A stretch of 64,000 bases of DNA from Anseranas semipalmata (Eukaryota > Chordata > Aves > Anseriformes > Anseranatidae), in contig VXAA01001518.1 of assembly GCA_013399115.1 (NCBI GenBank), positions 353,026 to 417,025 of the forward strand, in the 5' to 3' direction. The notes under the pieces were generated by a model. The model ran no database searches, was not told the DNA's origin, and worked only from the letters and a program-made list of their open reading frames with translations. The first letter of the stretch is position 1. Each line of letters starts with the position of its first letter. A program made the position numbers and the translations under genes. Positions 34,888-45,876 of the stretch are shown in pieces.

Positions 34888-37800
34888 GTGAGTTGGTGAG
34901 TGGAGCCGAGCCTTGCATCTATGAGGGGCTGTGGACTCCGGAGCTCTCTGGCACGGAAATCTGCAGCACTTAATTTTAATTGACGGGGGTGGTGGGGTCA
35001 CCAATTCACTTGAGTTCATTCAGAATTGAATTTTACCTACGAGTGGAAGGAAAAAAATCTCTTCTTTTGTATCAGGACTGGTACAGTTTCTCAGACTGGG
35101 TATATGTGGGTTAACATTGCTCTTATGTGAAATATATTTATTTTCTTGGAACAAAAACAATTTTTTTTTTTTTTTGTATCAGTTCTCTCTTCTGGCTGCT
35201 GTCTTTGTATTTTGATTTATCACCAGAATACCCATGGATCTACTAAGCATTCTGGATAATGCATCCAGAATTGTTCTGGTCTGGTTGTACTGTGCTTATG
35301 CAAAGTAGATCTGAGCCAGTGAGATACAAATCTTTTCCAAGGATTTATGATGGCTGATGGAAACATAAAATGCATTCCTCTCCGATTTTTTTATGGGTTG
35401 TTCTTTCCATACAGACACCTGTAGGCAAGGAACACAGTTGTTGCTTTGGGACATCAAAGCATGAGATGACAAGAGGTATCTTTCCCTAAGGGCTAGAGGC
35501 TGCAATGGCTTGGAGAGCTCTCCTGGTAAAAGTCCCCAGCTGGCTTTCAGGGTAGCAAAGCAGAAGTGCCTGCAGCGAGACAATTAGGCAGATCAATAGG
35601 TCTGGGAAGAAATACTTTGAAGTGTTCGATACATTCGATGTGCCAAGCAACCCCTAGCACAACTCTGGGTCTGTTAGAAACCTGCTATTCAGCCTACTCT
35701 ACCCAGCAATAGCAATGTGATTTCTAAGGCATCACGTAGCCAAGCCTTGTCTCCAGACAGCGTTCGGCTGATTGCAGATGATAGGCCATTTGACCAAGAA
35801 GTGAAAGCCAGGTCTGATCAGCTGCCCTGGACTGAGTCTGCCTGTACAACATGCAGTCCCAACAAGTTGTCCTTGAGTTGAGCATGGTACACCTACCTCG
35901 GGGTGCTTCCCAATCAGGAGAGGAAAAAAATGGCTTTGTTGTTAGGGTTCTGTACAGCTGTAGCTGTATCTTATGGCAAAAGTCACATAGATCCTTGTAC
36001 ATCGACATGAGAATACTGGAGACCTTCAGACTAATATAGGCTTTTTGACTCAGAGATAACTACTGGAGGCACATATTATCCTGTCCACTAACTCAGTATT
36101 GTCACTTTAGTAGAAGGGTAAAACTGTGAAGGCTTAACATAGAGACCAAACATTAGTAGAGAGTTCTGAATTGCTCTATATGAGTGGTGGGCCATAAACA
36201 CTCTATTCTGTACCTTTAAATGTTTTCTAGACCTCAGAAGGACTATTCTGCCCTTGAAGTCACCTTTCTAGTTTGCTCCAGGTAGTCATCTTTTATTTAT
36301 TTTTGCATTCAATCTACATTCCACTTTACCTTATTTTTCAGGTCCTCAGCAGGGAATCAAAGACTGGTAATCTGCAAGGTACAGTGAATAGCTATGAGTC
36401 TTTTTGATTTTTTGAAATGTTACCCATTATCAGTATTTACAACCCAGATACTCACCTCGTGGACCATGGTATGCTGTCTTGCACATTAGAACAGTATCTG
36501 CTTGATTTGTTTTCCAGATGGGTGTATAAATCTGATCCCCTGTGAAGATAGTGGAGCTATCTGTGTTCAGCCTTGTTCTCCCTCCTTCCACGGGGAGACA
36601 AGTTTTGTCTGCAAAGACAGAAAGTGGCAAATGTTCACAGATGCCTGTGCAAATCTGGATGTTCAGTCACTTTTTCAGGTAATGTAACTGTTACTCATCT
36701 ACGTTCACCTGTGGTCATAATTTGTTGTGAAGACACATTCTCCTCCTGCCCAACCTTTAAATCTTGAGCAAGGGGAAGAAGATGGGATCCTAGAAGAGAG
36801 ATTACTGTGAAGCTTTGCCTTCATCTTAAATTAAGTAACGGGAAATGAATTTGGGAAATTCCTGTGTTGAAACATAATTCAGAAATGAGGTTCCCTTCTT
36901 CACTTGGCTAATGTTCTTCACACAGATCTAAACCAAGACAATGATATACTAGGATGAACCTGAAAGAAGAGCAACACAAAAGTCTGTAATAATTAGATGA
37001 TTCTTGGTGAATTCTTCCCCAACTACAAAATAAAGAACTTTTTTTTTTTTTCCAAGTCACTTGAAGAATAAGGCACTGTATTTAGTTCTTGCCTCTTTCT
37101 TCAAGCATGTTGTGCAAGCAAGACATTTTTTCAGTGGAACTTTGGTCCTCAGTTTCAGGCCTTCCAGTACATTAATTGCACACCCCAGCAATGTACAATT
37201 TGCCAGGTTGTAGCAGTACCCTCCTTTTGATTCTGTTCATTAATTCTCCCAAATTTATCTTCCTCCAGAGGATTTCTGAACGTGAACCCCTTCCAAGTTC
37301 TGGAGGACATGTTAGTGTTGCTGGAGGACACCTTCCCTTTGTAGGGGCAGGAAAGCCAGTGCACGGGAAGCCAGGAGATGGAGCAAAATATTTTGGTGCT
37401 GATGACCATGGGAATAGTAACTGCCAAGATGATTTTTCATGCATCATCCCAGATATCCTGTCTTCACCAGCAATTCCAGGAAATATTGCTGACATAGTGG
37501 AATTGCTAAAGAAGATTTCCCTAATGTTATCAGAGAACATCAATAGAGAAAAAATGCAGGTATTTACTTTTATGGGCTTGAAGAGGTGGATCTGAGCTTG
37601 CCAGAGCAGCCATGCAGTGATTCTTGCTTTATAGGCACTCTCCAATGTAGTGGTAGCTGCAAATTACACGAAGATCACCTGGAAAGTTTCCAAAGAAGGA
37701 TGTATTTTTCTGTCAGAGAAACTGTTTGACTTATTCACGTGTGGCAGAAATCCTCCATTTCACCCATTGGTGGAATTTGTTTCCCTTAAAAGCAAATGTT

Positions 37801-40800
37801 TGCAGGAACTGCTGTTATAGACATGGGAGAGCAGCACAAGGAAGACTTCATTTTTAAAGAATGACACCACAGAAAAGGTAGCATTGGAGATGTTGACCAC
37901 AGCTGTGTTTTCATGTGTTGCATAATGAAAACTGAAATCTTTCCTTGATGAACTCAGAAATCAGAGAGGTGGGGGTAGAATTGTGGGAAGGGAGATGTAA
38001 ACAGAGCCACATAGCTGGTCAGTGTCTGAAACAGAACTTCGGTGTCCAATTTTTTTTTGCTTTTCCTCCCAGCACCTTTTGAGCTATGATGTGAAAAGGA
38101 TAGGACAATGCTGCTGGTGACTCATGCCAATGAGATGTTTGGGCTTGGCTGAGACTGGTCATGTGAGCCTGTTTATTGTCAAAGAAGTATATTCACTTTA
38201 TAGAAATTAGTCTTGAATTTAAATTAGCCTTTTTTGGAGACTGTGCCAATGGAATAATAGAATTTGTTTCTTTAAAAAAAAAAAAAAGTAACTTATTTAA
38301 AAAGTAACTTATTTTTCTTTGTTTCAGAGCTACAGCAGGATAGCAAACCACATTCTGAACAGCTCCATCATTTCCAATTGGGCTTTTGTAAGGGACAAAA
38401 ATGCCAGTTTGATGTTACTGGACTCAGTGAACTTATTTGCTGGGAAACTTCTTCTAAGGAATGGGTCAGAAAGTATACAGGAACACTTCATCTCTACAAA
38501 AGGCTACAGCATACATAAAAATACTTCAGGGAAGAACTTTGATTTTTCTATGGAGTTGAATAAGACACGCAATATCACTGGGAATGTGGTCATTCCCGAT
38601 GAAGAATTTTTGAAGTTACCTAAGACTTCCAAAGCAATCAGCATTGCATTTCCCACACTTGGAGCCATTATAGAAACCAGCCGTTTGGACCCTGCTTTTG
38701 TGAACGGAATGGTTTTATCTGTGTCTCTTCCAGAAGAGCTTCGTCATATTTTGCTTACCTTTGAAAAGGTGAATAAACTGGAGAACGTCAAGGCTCAGTG
38801 TGTTGGATGGCACTCTACTGAAAGGAGATGGGATAACAAGGCATGCAAAATCAAGTCAGACAACGTCAGCAGTGTTGTTTGTATGTGCAAGCACCACCAT
38901 CGGATGTTCAAATCCTTCTCCATTTTGATGTCCCCCACCATGCTGCGAAATGCCGTGTTGGATTACATTACGTGTGTGGGGCTAGGCCTTTCTATTTTCA
39001 GCTTGGTTCTGTGCCTTACCATCGAGACTGTTGTCTGGCATCACGTTACAAAAACTGAAATAACCTACATGCGCCATTTTTGTTTGGTGAACATAGCTAC
39101 ATCGCTTCTCGTTGCTGATATTTTATTCATCGTAGCAGCTATTGTGCACAACACAGCGCTAAACTACCGGTTGTGTGTAGCAGCCACTTTTTTCCTCCAC
39201 TTTTTCTATCTTGCCTTGTTTTTTTGGATGTTTACCTTGGGTCTCTTGATTCTTTATGGATTATTATTAGTTTTTTTTAAGATAACAAGATCTGCATTCA
39301 TAGCTACAGCATTCTCTATTGGATATGGATGTCCATTACTCATATCTATCCTCACTGTTGCTATTACTGAACCAAAAAATGGGTATTTAAGGAGTGGAGC
39401 CTGCTGGCTTAATTGGTATGAGACGAAAGCCCTTTTGGCCTTTGTTGTACCTGCTCTGGGCATCATTCTTGTGAATTTGGCAGTGGTGGTGGTGGTTGTG
39501 GTGAAGATGGGAAGACCCTCTATTGGAGAAGGCTGCAAGTCACCAGATTTGAGCAACATGATCCGAATTAGCAAAAATGTTGCCCTTTTGACACCTCTTC
39601 TGGGCCTCACCTGGGGGTTTGGATTAGCAACAATTGTTGATAGTCGCTCCCTGGCCTTCCATGTTACATTTGCGCTACTTAACGCCTTCCAGGTAAATTG
39701 AGCAAGTCTGGGCAATAGTGCCCTCTCAAACGTTGACCTTGGGAAAAGGTAGCAGATGGAAGAGGGACTGGCAGCATGTGCTGTGCATGAAAAACAGGCT
39801 TTCCTTTCAGCTTAACTATTTAATGCACTAGTTGCACTAGGTATTCTGTGTTGATATGGGTGCAGATGGGTAATAGAACAAACCAGTTGATATAAGGTCT
39901 AATGAAGAATTAAGAGGAAGAATTTACATTTTTTATAAAATACACTAGTTAATGTCCAGTAACTGCAAAGATATCTAATCCTTATTACCTAACAAATGCA
40001 CAGAAAATCTCACTTTGCATTAAAGATGGTTTCATTTTAACTTACCACTGTCAAAGTCCAATGTTATCTGACATACCATTGTATATCTATACTGTTTTAG
40101 TTCTTCTTGGCTAATGCTGCTATTAAGTATGTTGAAAAAGTTCTGGTATGTAACCCATCAGTCCAGTTTGTAATGAGAATTAGCGTGGATTATATATCCA
40201 TTCTTGGCATTCCTGGATAGTCCATGTGACCTGGGTGGATAAACTCATTTTGGGCATTGCTGTTATCTATGTCATAGGTGATGAGATCTTTTACACTGAC
40301 AAAAGCATTATTTTATCTATGCTAGAGGAAATAGAAGCATTTAAGAAACTTCATGTGGTTATGCTGGTTTTGTTAACTGTTTTTTGCAATTTTTTAGGGA
40401 TTCTTCATCCTGTTGTTTGGGACGCTTCTGGACAGAAAGGTACTTGGGTCATTTCAACTCTTATCATGGATTATATGAATATCTTCTACACTTAGAAACT
40501 GTTACCTCTAATTCTGGGGGGTTGTTTTTAATCTACAGACCAGAGAAGCCTTAAGGAAAAACTGCCTTTCATCAAAGCGGAAGTGTAGTCTAGCAAAGGT
40601 AATTTTTTTTTCTTTCCCCTTAGTGGCTTAATTTAGAATTTATAACAATTCTATAAGTAGAATTTATATCACCTGCTCATTTGTACATGGAAGGTATTTT
40701 GCAGATAAAGATACTAAGCAGTAGAAGTGGCAATCTGTGACTTCTACATAACCTACTGTTATTTTTACAAAATTAAAAATAGTATTTTGGTCTTATCTCT

Positions 40801-41845
40801 TCACCAGTAGATACCAAAGTCCTTTAGAAAGAGAATGAATATGACTTTTCCCTTCAGTAAAATGGATCTATTTTGAGGTAACTGACTAAGTAAGATACAG
40901 AATTAAGAGTCCAAAATCCTGATGTAATGACCTGTTTGCCTTCTTCACAAAAATGTCTCTATGACAGCAGATCTATCATGTTAAGAGGGTTGTTCTGCTT
41001 CCAGCTGAATGTCAGCTCAGGATGGAAACCACTCAGAGCTCAGCCAGTATATTTGGTGCTAATTAATGTTGTTAATATCAAGGCAATTTAAAGGAAATGT
41101 TTAAACCCAGAGGAAACAACTGTGTTTCATCAGCTTCCTAAGAAAATGTTGGCAGAATGGATATGTTGATATCATTGAGTTAGTATTTCCTACCTCTGCT
41201 GGAGAACCTTTGTCTGTTGTTAAATAAATATCTTCTGTTATGAAGGCTTTGATGGTTTTCCGCTGTATTTATAGAAGGGAATCCCCTTTAGCTCTCTCCC
41301 AACTGTTGTCTGCAGTGCTCCTGCTATCCACCAAAACAAACCGTGTCAGTTCAGTTTGGACTTTGAAAAATAAAGGTTTCTCCAGTCTATTTATTAATCA
41401 GTCCTGATTCTAGCACTGAAAGCTGCAGTGTCTTTCAGTGATGGTGTGTCCAAATGTACTTGGATAATGAGGAAAAAATAAAGTGACTAAAGATAGTATT
41501 TCCTTTATGCTACTAGCATTGCTGGTGTACTTTGGGTCATTTGCTGTGAGATAAGCTGATTGTGCAACTTCTGACTTCTCTTCATTCTTCTTCCCCAAAG
41601 TAGTCCTCATTGCATTCAGCTTTGCTTTTATGTGCTAAGTTTAAATGCAGTGCAGAAGGTCCTCTTTTAAAAAGAAAAAATAAAACAGCTCTGCTAAAGT
41701 TAACTATTTTCCTGCCTAACAGAAGGAAAAGAGAAGGGAAGTGCTTGATTGCTCCTTATTTAATAAACTGAGATTGCAACCCCTGCTTTTACAGTTCCAG
41801 AATCCAAATAACAGTGAGGATGTGAATCCTCATATGAGGCTTTAG
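34810..41845 (+). CDS. ADGRF4: Adhesion G-protein-coupled receptor F4-like (8 proposed exons)
   Basis: Plasma-membrane receptor of adhesion family VI (GPR110/111/115/116). Join: 34810-34887, 36342-36378, 36518-36678, 37269-37559, 38328-39692, 40398-40439, 40539-40598 and, less surely, 41795-41845. Phases agree and give about 694 residues against 695 in human ADGRF4. Layout: signal peptide 1-24; short Cys-rich segment about 40-85; GAIN-like region about 150-390 with WAF.DKNAS and AISIAFPTLGAI blocks; GPS Cys pairs (QCVGWHS, KAC, CMC) near 346-376; TM1 from about 399; conserved TM3 Cys about 472; ECL2 CWLNW about 548; TM6 LTPLLGLTWGFG about 610-621. The GPS lacks the usual His-Leu-Thr/Ser cleavage triplet, as in mammalian GPR111/115, so autoproteolysis is unlikely. 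ADGRF2 is the close alternative name; segment-by-segment agreement with ADGRF4 is very high. Confidence 0.93.
36342..36378 (+). CDS. ADGRF4: ADGRF4 exon 2 (37 bases)
   Basis: Acceptor TTATTTTTCAG, donor GCAAG|GTACAG. Encodes VLSRESKTGNLQ plus one base; compare KPKTGRIQ at the same place in human ADGRF4. It supplies the G needed to complete the first codon of the next exon. Confidence 0.8.
36518..36678 (+). CDS. ADGRF4: ADGRF4 exon 3 (Cys-rich N-terminal segment)
   Basis: Acceptor GTTTTCCAG, donor CTTTTTCAG|GTAATG. Seven cysteines. The pattern C.QPCSPSFHGETSFVC..RKW follows human CSQPCAKDFHGEIGFTCNQKKW. Ends in phase 0. Confidence 0.93.
37269..37559 (+). CDS. ADGRF4: ADGRF4 exon 4 (stalk / start of GAIN region)
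   Basis: Acceptor ATCTTCCTCCAG, donor ATGCAG|GTATTT; 97 codons, phase 0 both ends. The end, GNIADIVELLKKISLMLSEN then INREKM, aligns closely with human GNIAFIVELLKNISTDLSDN. The first half is low in similarity and Gly/Pro-rich. A longer open frame on the opposite strand here is only a shadow. Confidence 0.93.
38328..39692 (+). CDS. ADGRF4: ADGRF4 exon 5 (GAIN, GPS, TM1 to TM7)
   Basis: A single 1365-base exon (455 codons, phase 0) between TTTGTTTCAG and TTCCAG|GTAAAT. It encodes most of the GAIN domain, the GPS and nearly the whole 7TM bundle. Landmarks: ISNWAFVRDKNAS, AISIAFPTLGAI, QCVGWHSTERRW, SFSILMS just before TM1, FFLHFFYLALFFWM (TM3), GYGCPLL (TM4), CWLNW (ECL2), RISKNVALLTPLLGLTWGFG (TM6), FALLNAFQ (TM7). 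The large single exon is also how mammalian GPR111/115 are built. Confidence 0.97.
40398..40439 (+). CDS. ADGRF4: ADGRF4 exon 6 (end of TM7)
   Basis: A 42-base exon, acceptor AATTTTTTAG, donor AGAAAG|GTACTT. Encodes GFFILLFGTLLDRK, matching human GFFILLFGTIMDHK. Confidence 0.95.
40539..40598 (+). CDS. ADGRF4: ADGRF4 exon 7 (cytoplasmic tail)
   Basis: A 60-base exon, acceptor TTTTAATCTACAG, donor GCAAAG|GTAATT. Encodes TREALRKNCLSSKRKCSLAK; compare human IRDALRMRMSSLKGKSRAAE, equal in length (20 residues). Confidence 0.9.
41795..41845 (+). CDS. ADGRF4: ADGRF4 proposed terminal exon
   Basis: Strong acceptor CCCCTGCTTTTACAG, then 16 codons (FQNPNNSEDVNPHMRL) and TAG in phase 0. It gives a tail of 36 residues after DRK, against 37 in human, but the sequence itself is barely alike. 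A rival acceptor TTTATAG at 41275 opens KGIPFSSLPTVV..., ends at a TAA and overlaps an AATAAA. Confidence 0.5.
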   Translation, partial: FQNPNNSEDVNPHMRL

Positions 41846-42186
41846 GTCAGGTTTGAAAGTTTGAAAGTTAAAATTCCACTCAAGTTACCACCGACATAAT
41901 ATTCTGGAAAAAAGAGGTTGAAATATCACTAATCCCATGACTAAGCAACACTTGCTAAAAGTATTGAGTGATCTCACTGAACAAAACTAGATGTGGAAGC
42001 CATGACCTCATGTGGCCTAGCACTTGGTTTGATGCTGTCACTCACCTTGGTGTAAGAGACCACATGTAAATATTTACCATTGCATAACAGAGAGGGGTAG
42101 AAAATGTTAGTTACTCACTTGTAAAGTTGTTTGTGAATATGGAGCTTGACTCACCAGAGCTGGAAAAGTTTGTCACAGTACATTTT

Positions 42187-42525
42187 GCTGTTCCCTCGGG
42201 TCCTGTCGCTGTCACCAGAGAGCAGAGATCAGCGCCTGCCCCTCCGCTCCCCTCGTGAGGAAGCTGCAGGCCGCCATGAGGCCTCCCCTCAGTCTCCTCT
42301 GCTCTGGGCTGAACAAACCAAGTGACCTCATCTGCTCCTCATACATCTTGCCCTCTAGACCCTTCACCATCTTTGTAGCCCTCCTTTGGATGCTCTTTAA
42401 AAGTTTTATGTCCTCCTTATATTGTGGTGCCCAAAACCACATGTGGTATTCGAGGTGAGGCCGTGCCAGTGTGAAGCAAGATAATCGCTTCCCTCAGCCA
42501 GCTAGCAATGCTGTGCTTGATGCAC
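42187..42525 (-). mobile_element. CR1 LINE fragment (reverse orientation)
   Basis: Read on the - strand it encodes the C-terminal end of CR1 ORF2: FWAPQYKEDIKLLKSIQRRA, then KMVKGLE and LGLFSPEQRRLRGGLM. It is 5'-truncated and lacks its 3' tail. The segment 42190-42330 is nearly identical, in reverse complement, to 63590-63745. Confidence 0.9.
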
Positions 42526-43620
42526 CCCAGACTTGCTTCAGGTCTCCTAGCTTCTCCTTTCTTTTGGTTCAGATTTTAAGATGACTGTGGTGTTTCTCAC
42601 AGGATTTTGAGGCACCTCCTTTTTGAAGTGGAACCTCCACCTATACAGATATTGTATCTAATCTGACCTGCTGATTTCTTTTCCCCTAGTCCTAGCAGTG
42701 GACAGTTGTCTTCAGTGGATCTGTGGCCAGGGAGAGGACAAGGAGCAACACTTGTACAGAAATTCTGGTTTGAGATGAGCCTTAGTGGTGACCAGTTCAG
42801 AGTGTGGACAGCACTGTCTTGGAGCATAACCACGGGAAGCATCGTGAAAACCAGAAGAGAAAAGGTCCTGAACCTGCTGTCAGGAGCAAGAAACCATCAG
42901 TGTTGCTGCAACCCTCGGAGGAAGCAAAGTAACATGTAAAAGTTGTTTCTCACCTTTGTGAAAACTGCTGTGAGGAGAGTTTATCCTCATTTGCCATTTC
43001 AGCGCTTCATGTTCTTCCTGTTTGTTTGTTTGTTTTTTCCACATCAGTGCAATAAGGAACTGTACAGCATATGGGACTGTTCTAAAATTATTTCATTTTT
43101 AATGTGATATACAAATGTTGAGTGTTATCTAGCTATTTTTTGCTGTCCTTGACCACAAGTAATTCTATTAGGTGGCACTGTATTCAACAGATATGTCCTT
43201 GCTCTCAAACTGAGGGAGAGAATAACTCTATGCATTACAGCTGTGTTCTCCATCTCAATACTTGTATGTCAGAGGAATTATAGGAAACCCTTTTTTGGTC
43301 TTTCAGGACAGAATTTTCATTCTTTTTCTAATCCTGCAAAACACTGACAGATAAAGGAGGAGGAGCACTCTGCAAATAATTAGCTTCCCTCTTCAGATGT
43401 GAGAAAGCAAGCTTTGAATATGCTTCAAAGTTGAATCAGGTAGACAGAGATCTCCAATATGACATGCAATGTACTAACCAAGGAAACAGTTCGTCCATGG
43501 ATGGCGGTAAATCTGGTTTTATTAGAAAGTCTGTCCTTGGTCTGAGAAACCATTTGTAATGAAGATTTTGATAGAAATGTTGTTGTCTCTTGTCAGGAGA
43601 AATTGATGGTTTCAAATGGA

Positions 43621-43626
43621 AATAAA
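43621..43626 (+). promoter_or_regulatory. Candidate polyadenylation signal for ADGRF4
   Basis: First AATAAA that I can see downstream of the proposed stop at 41845. If used, the 3' UTR would include the antisense CR1 fragment at 42187-42525. If the rival terminal exon at 41276 is right, the AATAAA near 41371 would be preferred. Confidence 0.3.
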
Positions 43627-43786
43627 GTTGAAATTTTGTCATTGTTTCTAGTAAGTGGTCCTTATTCTTATCCTCCTCTACCAAACAATGCAGACAAACA
43701 CCCTTTCTAATTAGCTAACATTAATCAAATCTGAAGTCTCTCTTACCACTCTGGCTTCTACTTATATGTTCTTCATGTATGTTTGA

Positions 43787-44131
43787 AATATAGATGATTT
43801 AATCAGTGTAACACTGGCCTATGTCATCAGCACCCTTTTACTGAAGAGGGAGAAAAATATCCCTGCAGATGAACTGTGGGATGTGGGGCACGTGATAACA
43901 TACTATGAAAAACCCACAGCCAGTGTCACGGAGAGAAGCTGGGACAGTGGAGATGGTGATCTGGAGGACAGAGCTCTGGTCTGGGTCATGAGACAGTTGT
44001 TCTTGTCCCCAGGACTCAGTTGCTGCCTTGAATTTCTACTCCTGTCTTGTTTCTACATAGACTTCAGGCTCATTATGAGAGGCTATCCCTGCTGCTTTTG
44101 TACAGCATATTTGCACACTGGACAGCTTTGA
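43787..44131 (+). other. Unexplained open frame of 114 codons
   Basis: Open from just after a TGA at 43784 to TGA at 44129. The middle has a coding-like composition (TLLLKREKNIPADELWDVGH, then YYEKPTASVTERSWDSGDGD). There is no ATG start, but AAATATAG at 43793 could be an acceptor. No donor or family recognised. May be a relic exon or chance. Confidence 0.2.
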
Positions 44132-45177
44132 TTAAATGGAGGTAAAATTGCACTCCTGTGCATGTGTAACATAAATTTAAAAAGACTATTGCCCCCAAAG
44201 TCCACTTCTTAGTGTCAAGCAGCATCTTCTGTGCTTAACATTTCTCTTTTTGAAGTGATTACAGTTTTCTTTTTTTTTCCTTCTCCCCACCTCTCCAAGT
44301 TGCATGTATCATAGAGTTGTGCAACATGTTTAAAAACACCTCTATTTCCTGCCACCTTTCAGATGGCTTTTTTTCTTCTTGTATGTTTTCCTGTCAGCGG
44401 TGAAATTTTATTAATGAAACATTGGGATTTTTCGATAGTACCTGAAAATACAACAGAACTTGCCTCAACTGAACACCTTGCCTTTCCCTCACATGTGCAC
44501 ACAGGAATGCATAGACCACACTTCATTATAGCTGTGGATTTGCAGACTGTCTCAGATGAGGCTTTCTATGTTGTATGCACCCACTCCAAAATGCCAGGGA
44601 ATTCAGCAGAAATCTTACCAAGCAGCAGCTTGGTAACAGAATGAATCTGTTTGATCTGCAGTTTGCTGAGAAAAGTATCCAAGCCATTTATCAAAGGGCG
44701 TTTGAAGTATGGCACTTATTTTCAGAAGCTGGCATGAACCACAGTATTTTACCCTATGTTTTATGATCATTTAGCTAACTAAGAATAACTGGGGTTTTAC
44801 AGAGAACCAGTTAATGGTACAGGTTGAGGGTATGGACTGAGGATTTATTTTTAATACCCCAAAATTAAACTGACCAAGGGAGTTTCATGAATGTTTGTGA
44901 GAAGTGAAAGCTGTTGCTGTCCTCTAAGCATTGTGAAATGGTAAATATTCTAAAGTGTCATGAGCTGATGGCTAAGTTCTAATCCTAGCTAGAGGGGGAA
45001 AAAAGTCACTAGAGTTGAAATTCTGTTGTAACATATTAATGCCAGTGTCTGTTATATCAGATAGACCCATTAATGTGCAGGAGTTTGTTTTGGAGCTGTT
45101 CCACCATGCCTGCCAATGTGGTCAGACTTGAAAACCCAAAGTGCTCTTCAGCAGGTGTTGCAATTAATAGGACAACC

Positions 45178-45201
45178 TTTTTTTTTTTTTTTTTTTTTTT
45201 T
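45178..45201. repeat. Poly-T tract (24 bases)
   Basis: Longest pure T run in the right half; other T runs lie at 3447, 9299, 35161 and 47351. Confidence 0.9.
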
Positions 45202-45635
45202 CCATGGACTTACAGTGTTGGTTGCGTGGCCAGATGTAGACAGATATCAGAGCTCCTTGGCCAGATGGATAAAATTAAATTCTCTTGTGTCAAGCTTGAA
45301 GCCAAAAGAGGTTCTTGGGCAGAACCTTAATTTACCTTTTCTTCTTCAAATACCACATTTTACATTTTCTCTCCATAGCCAGGAAATTTTCTTCTTTTTC
45401 TGTCCAACACAGGCATCTCCTCCAAGGTCATTCTGTTTCACAACTGGAAAAAGTCATCTTTCATCAATTTATTCACTTAACTACAGCTGGTAAATAGATT
45501 TTCACTTTTGTTTTTCTGCAGTGCTAAACTTGAAAAGCCCATTACTCTCCTGTTTGCTTAAGCATCAGTGTTTAATTATAGTTCTTCAACCCATGTAAAA
45601 GATGTGCATGTATGCTTTGGATACTTTTGTTTCAG

Positions 45636-45876
45636 GCTGAGACCAATAATAAATCATCCATTTGGGCTGTTTGAAGATTGTGTTGAACAATGGATTGATC
45701 AGAAAGAACATCGCGACCCTTGGAAATGCAAGTTGAGGTTTATAATTTACTTCTTATTCATGCTGCAGCGTCCCTGGTCAGGGAACAGGCAGACTGTTCC
45801 AATTAGTGGGCTATTGGAAGATCAAGCTATATTTAGCACGAATTTGTCCAGTTTCAAATACCCTTCTGTAAGAAGG
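45636..45876 (+). other. Exon-like open segment of 80 codons, unidentified
   Basis: Bordered by ACTTTTGTTTCAG and a consensus donor AGAAGG|GTAAGT. One frame is open from end to end (HPFGLFEDCVEQWIDQKEHR, then DPWKCKLRF...). Starts with one base completing a codon and ends in phase 0. No family recognised and no partner exon found. Confidence 0.25.

Noticed and set aside
35724..36008. 94-codon - strand frame inside an ADGRF4 intron
   Set aside because: No matching splice sites or recognised family; intronic to a well-supported gene on the other strand.
37172..37645. 157-codon open frame on the - strand
   Set aside because: It is antisense to ADGRF4 exon 4, which has homology, correct phase and splice sites; the reverse frame is a shadow.
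39254..39715. 153-codon open frame on the - strand
   Set aside because: Antisense to the 7TM exon of ADGRF4; hydrophobic-helix codons read backwards often stay open.
42687..42770. Acceptor-like CTTTTCCCCTAG as an ADGRF4 terminal exon
   Set aside because: In the required phase the next codons are TCC TAG, giving a one-residue exon; the candidate at 41795 is better.
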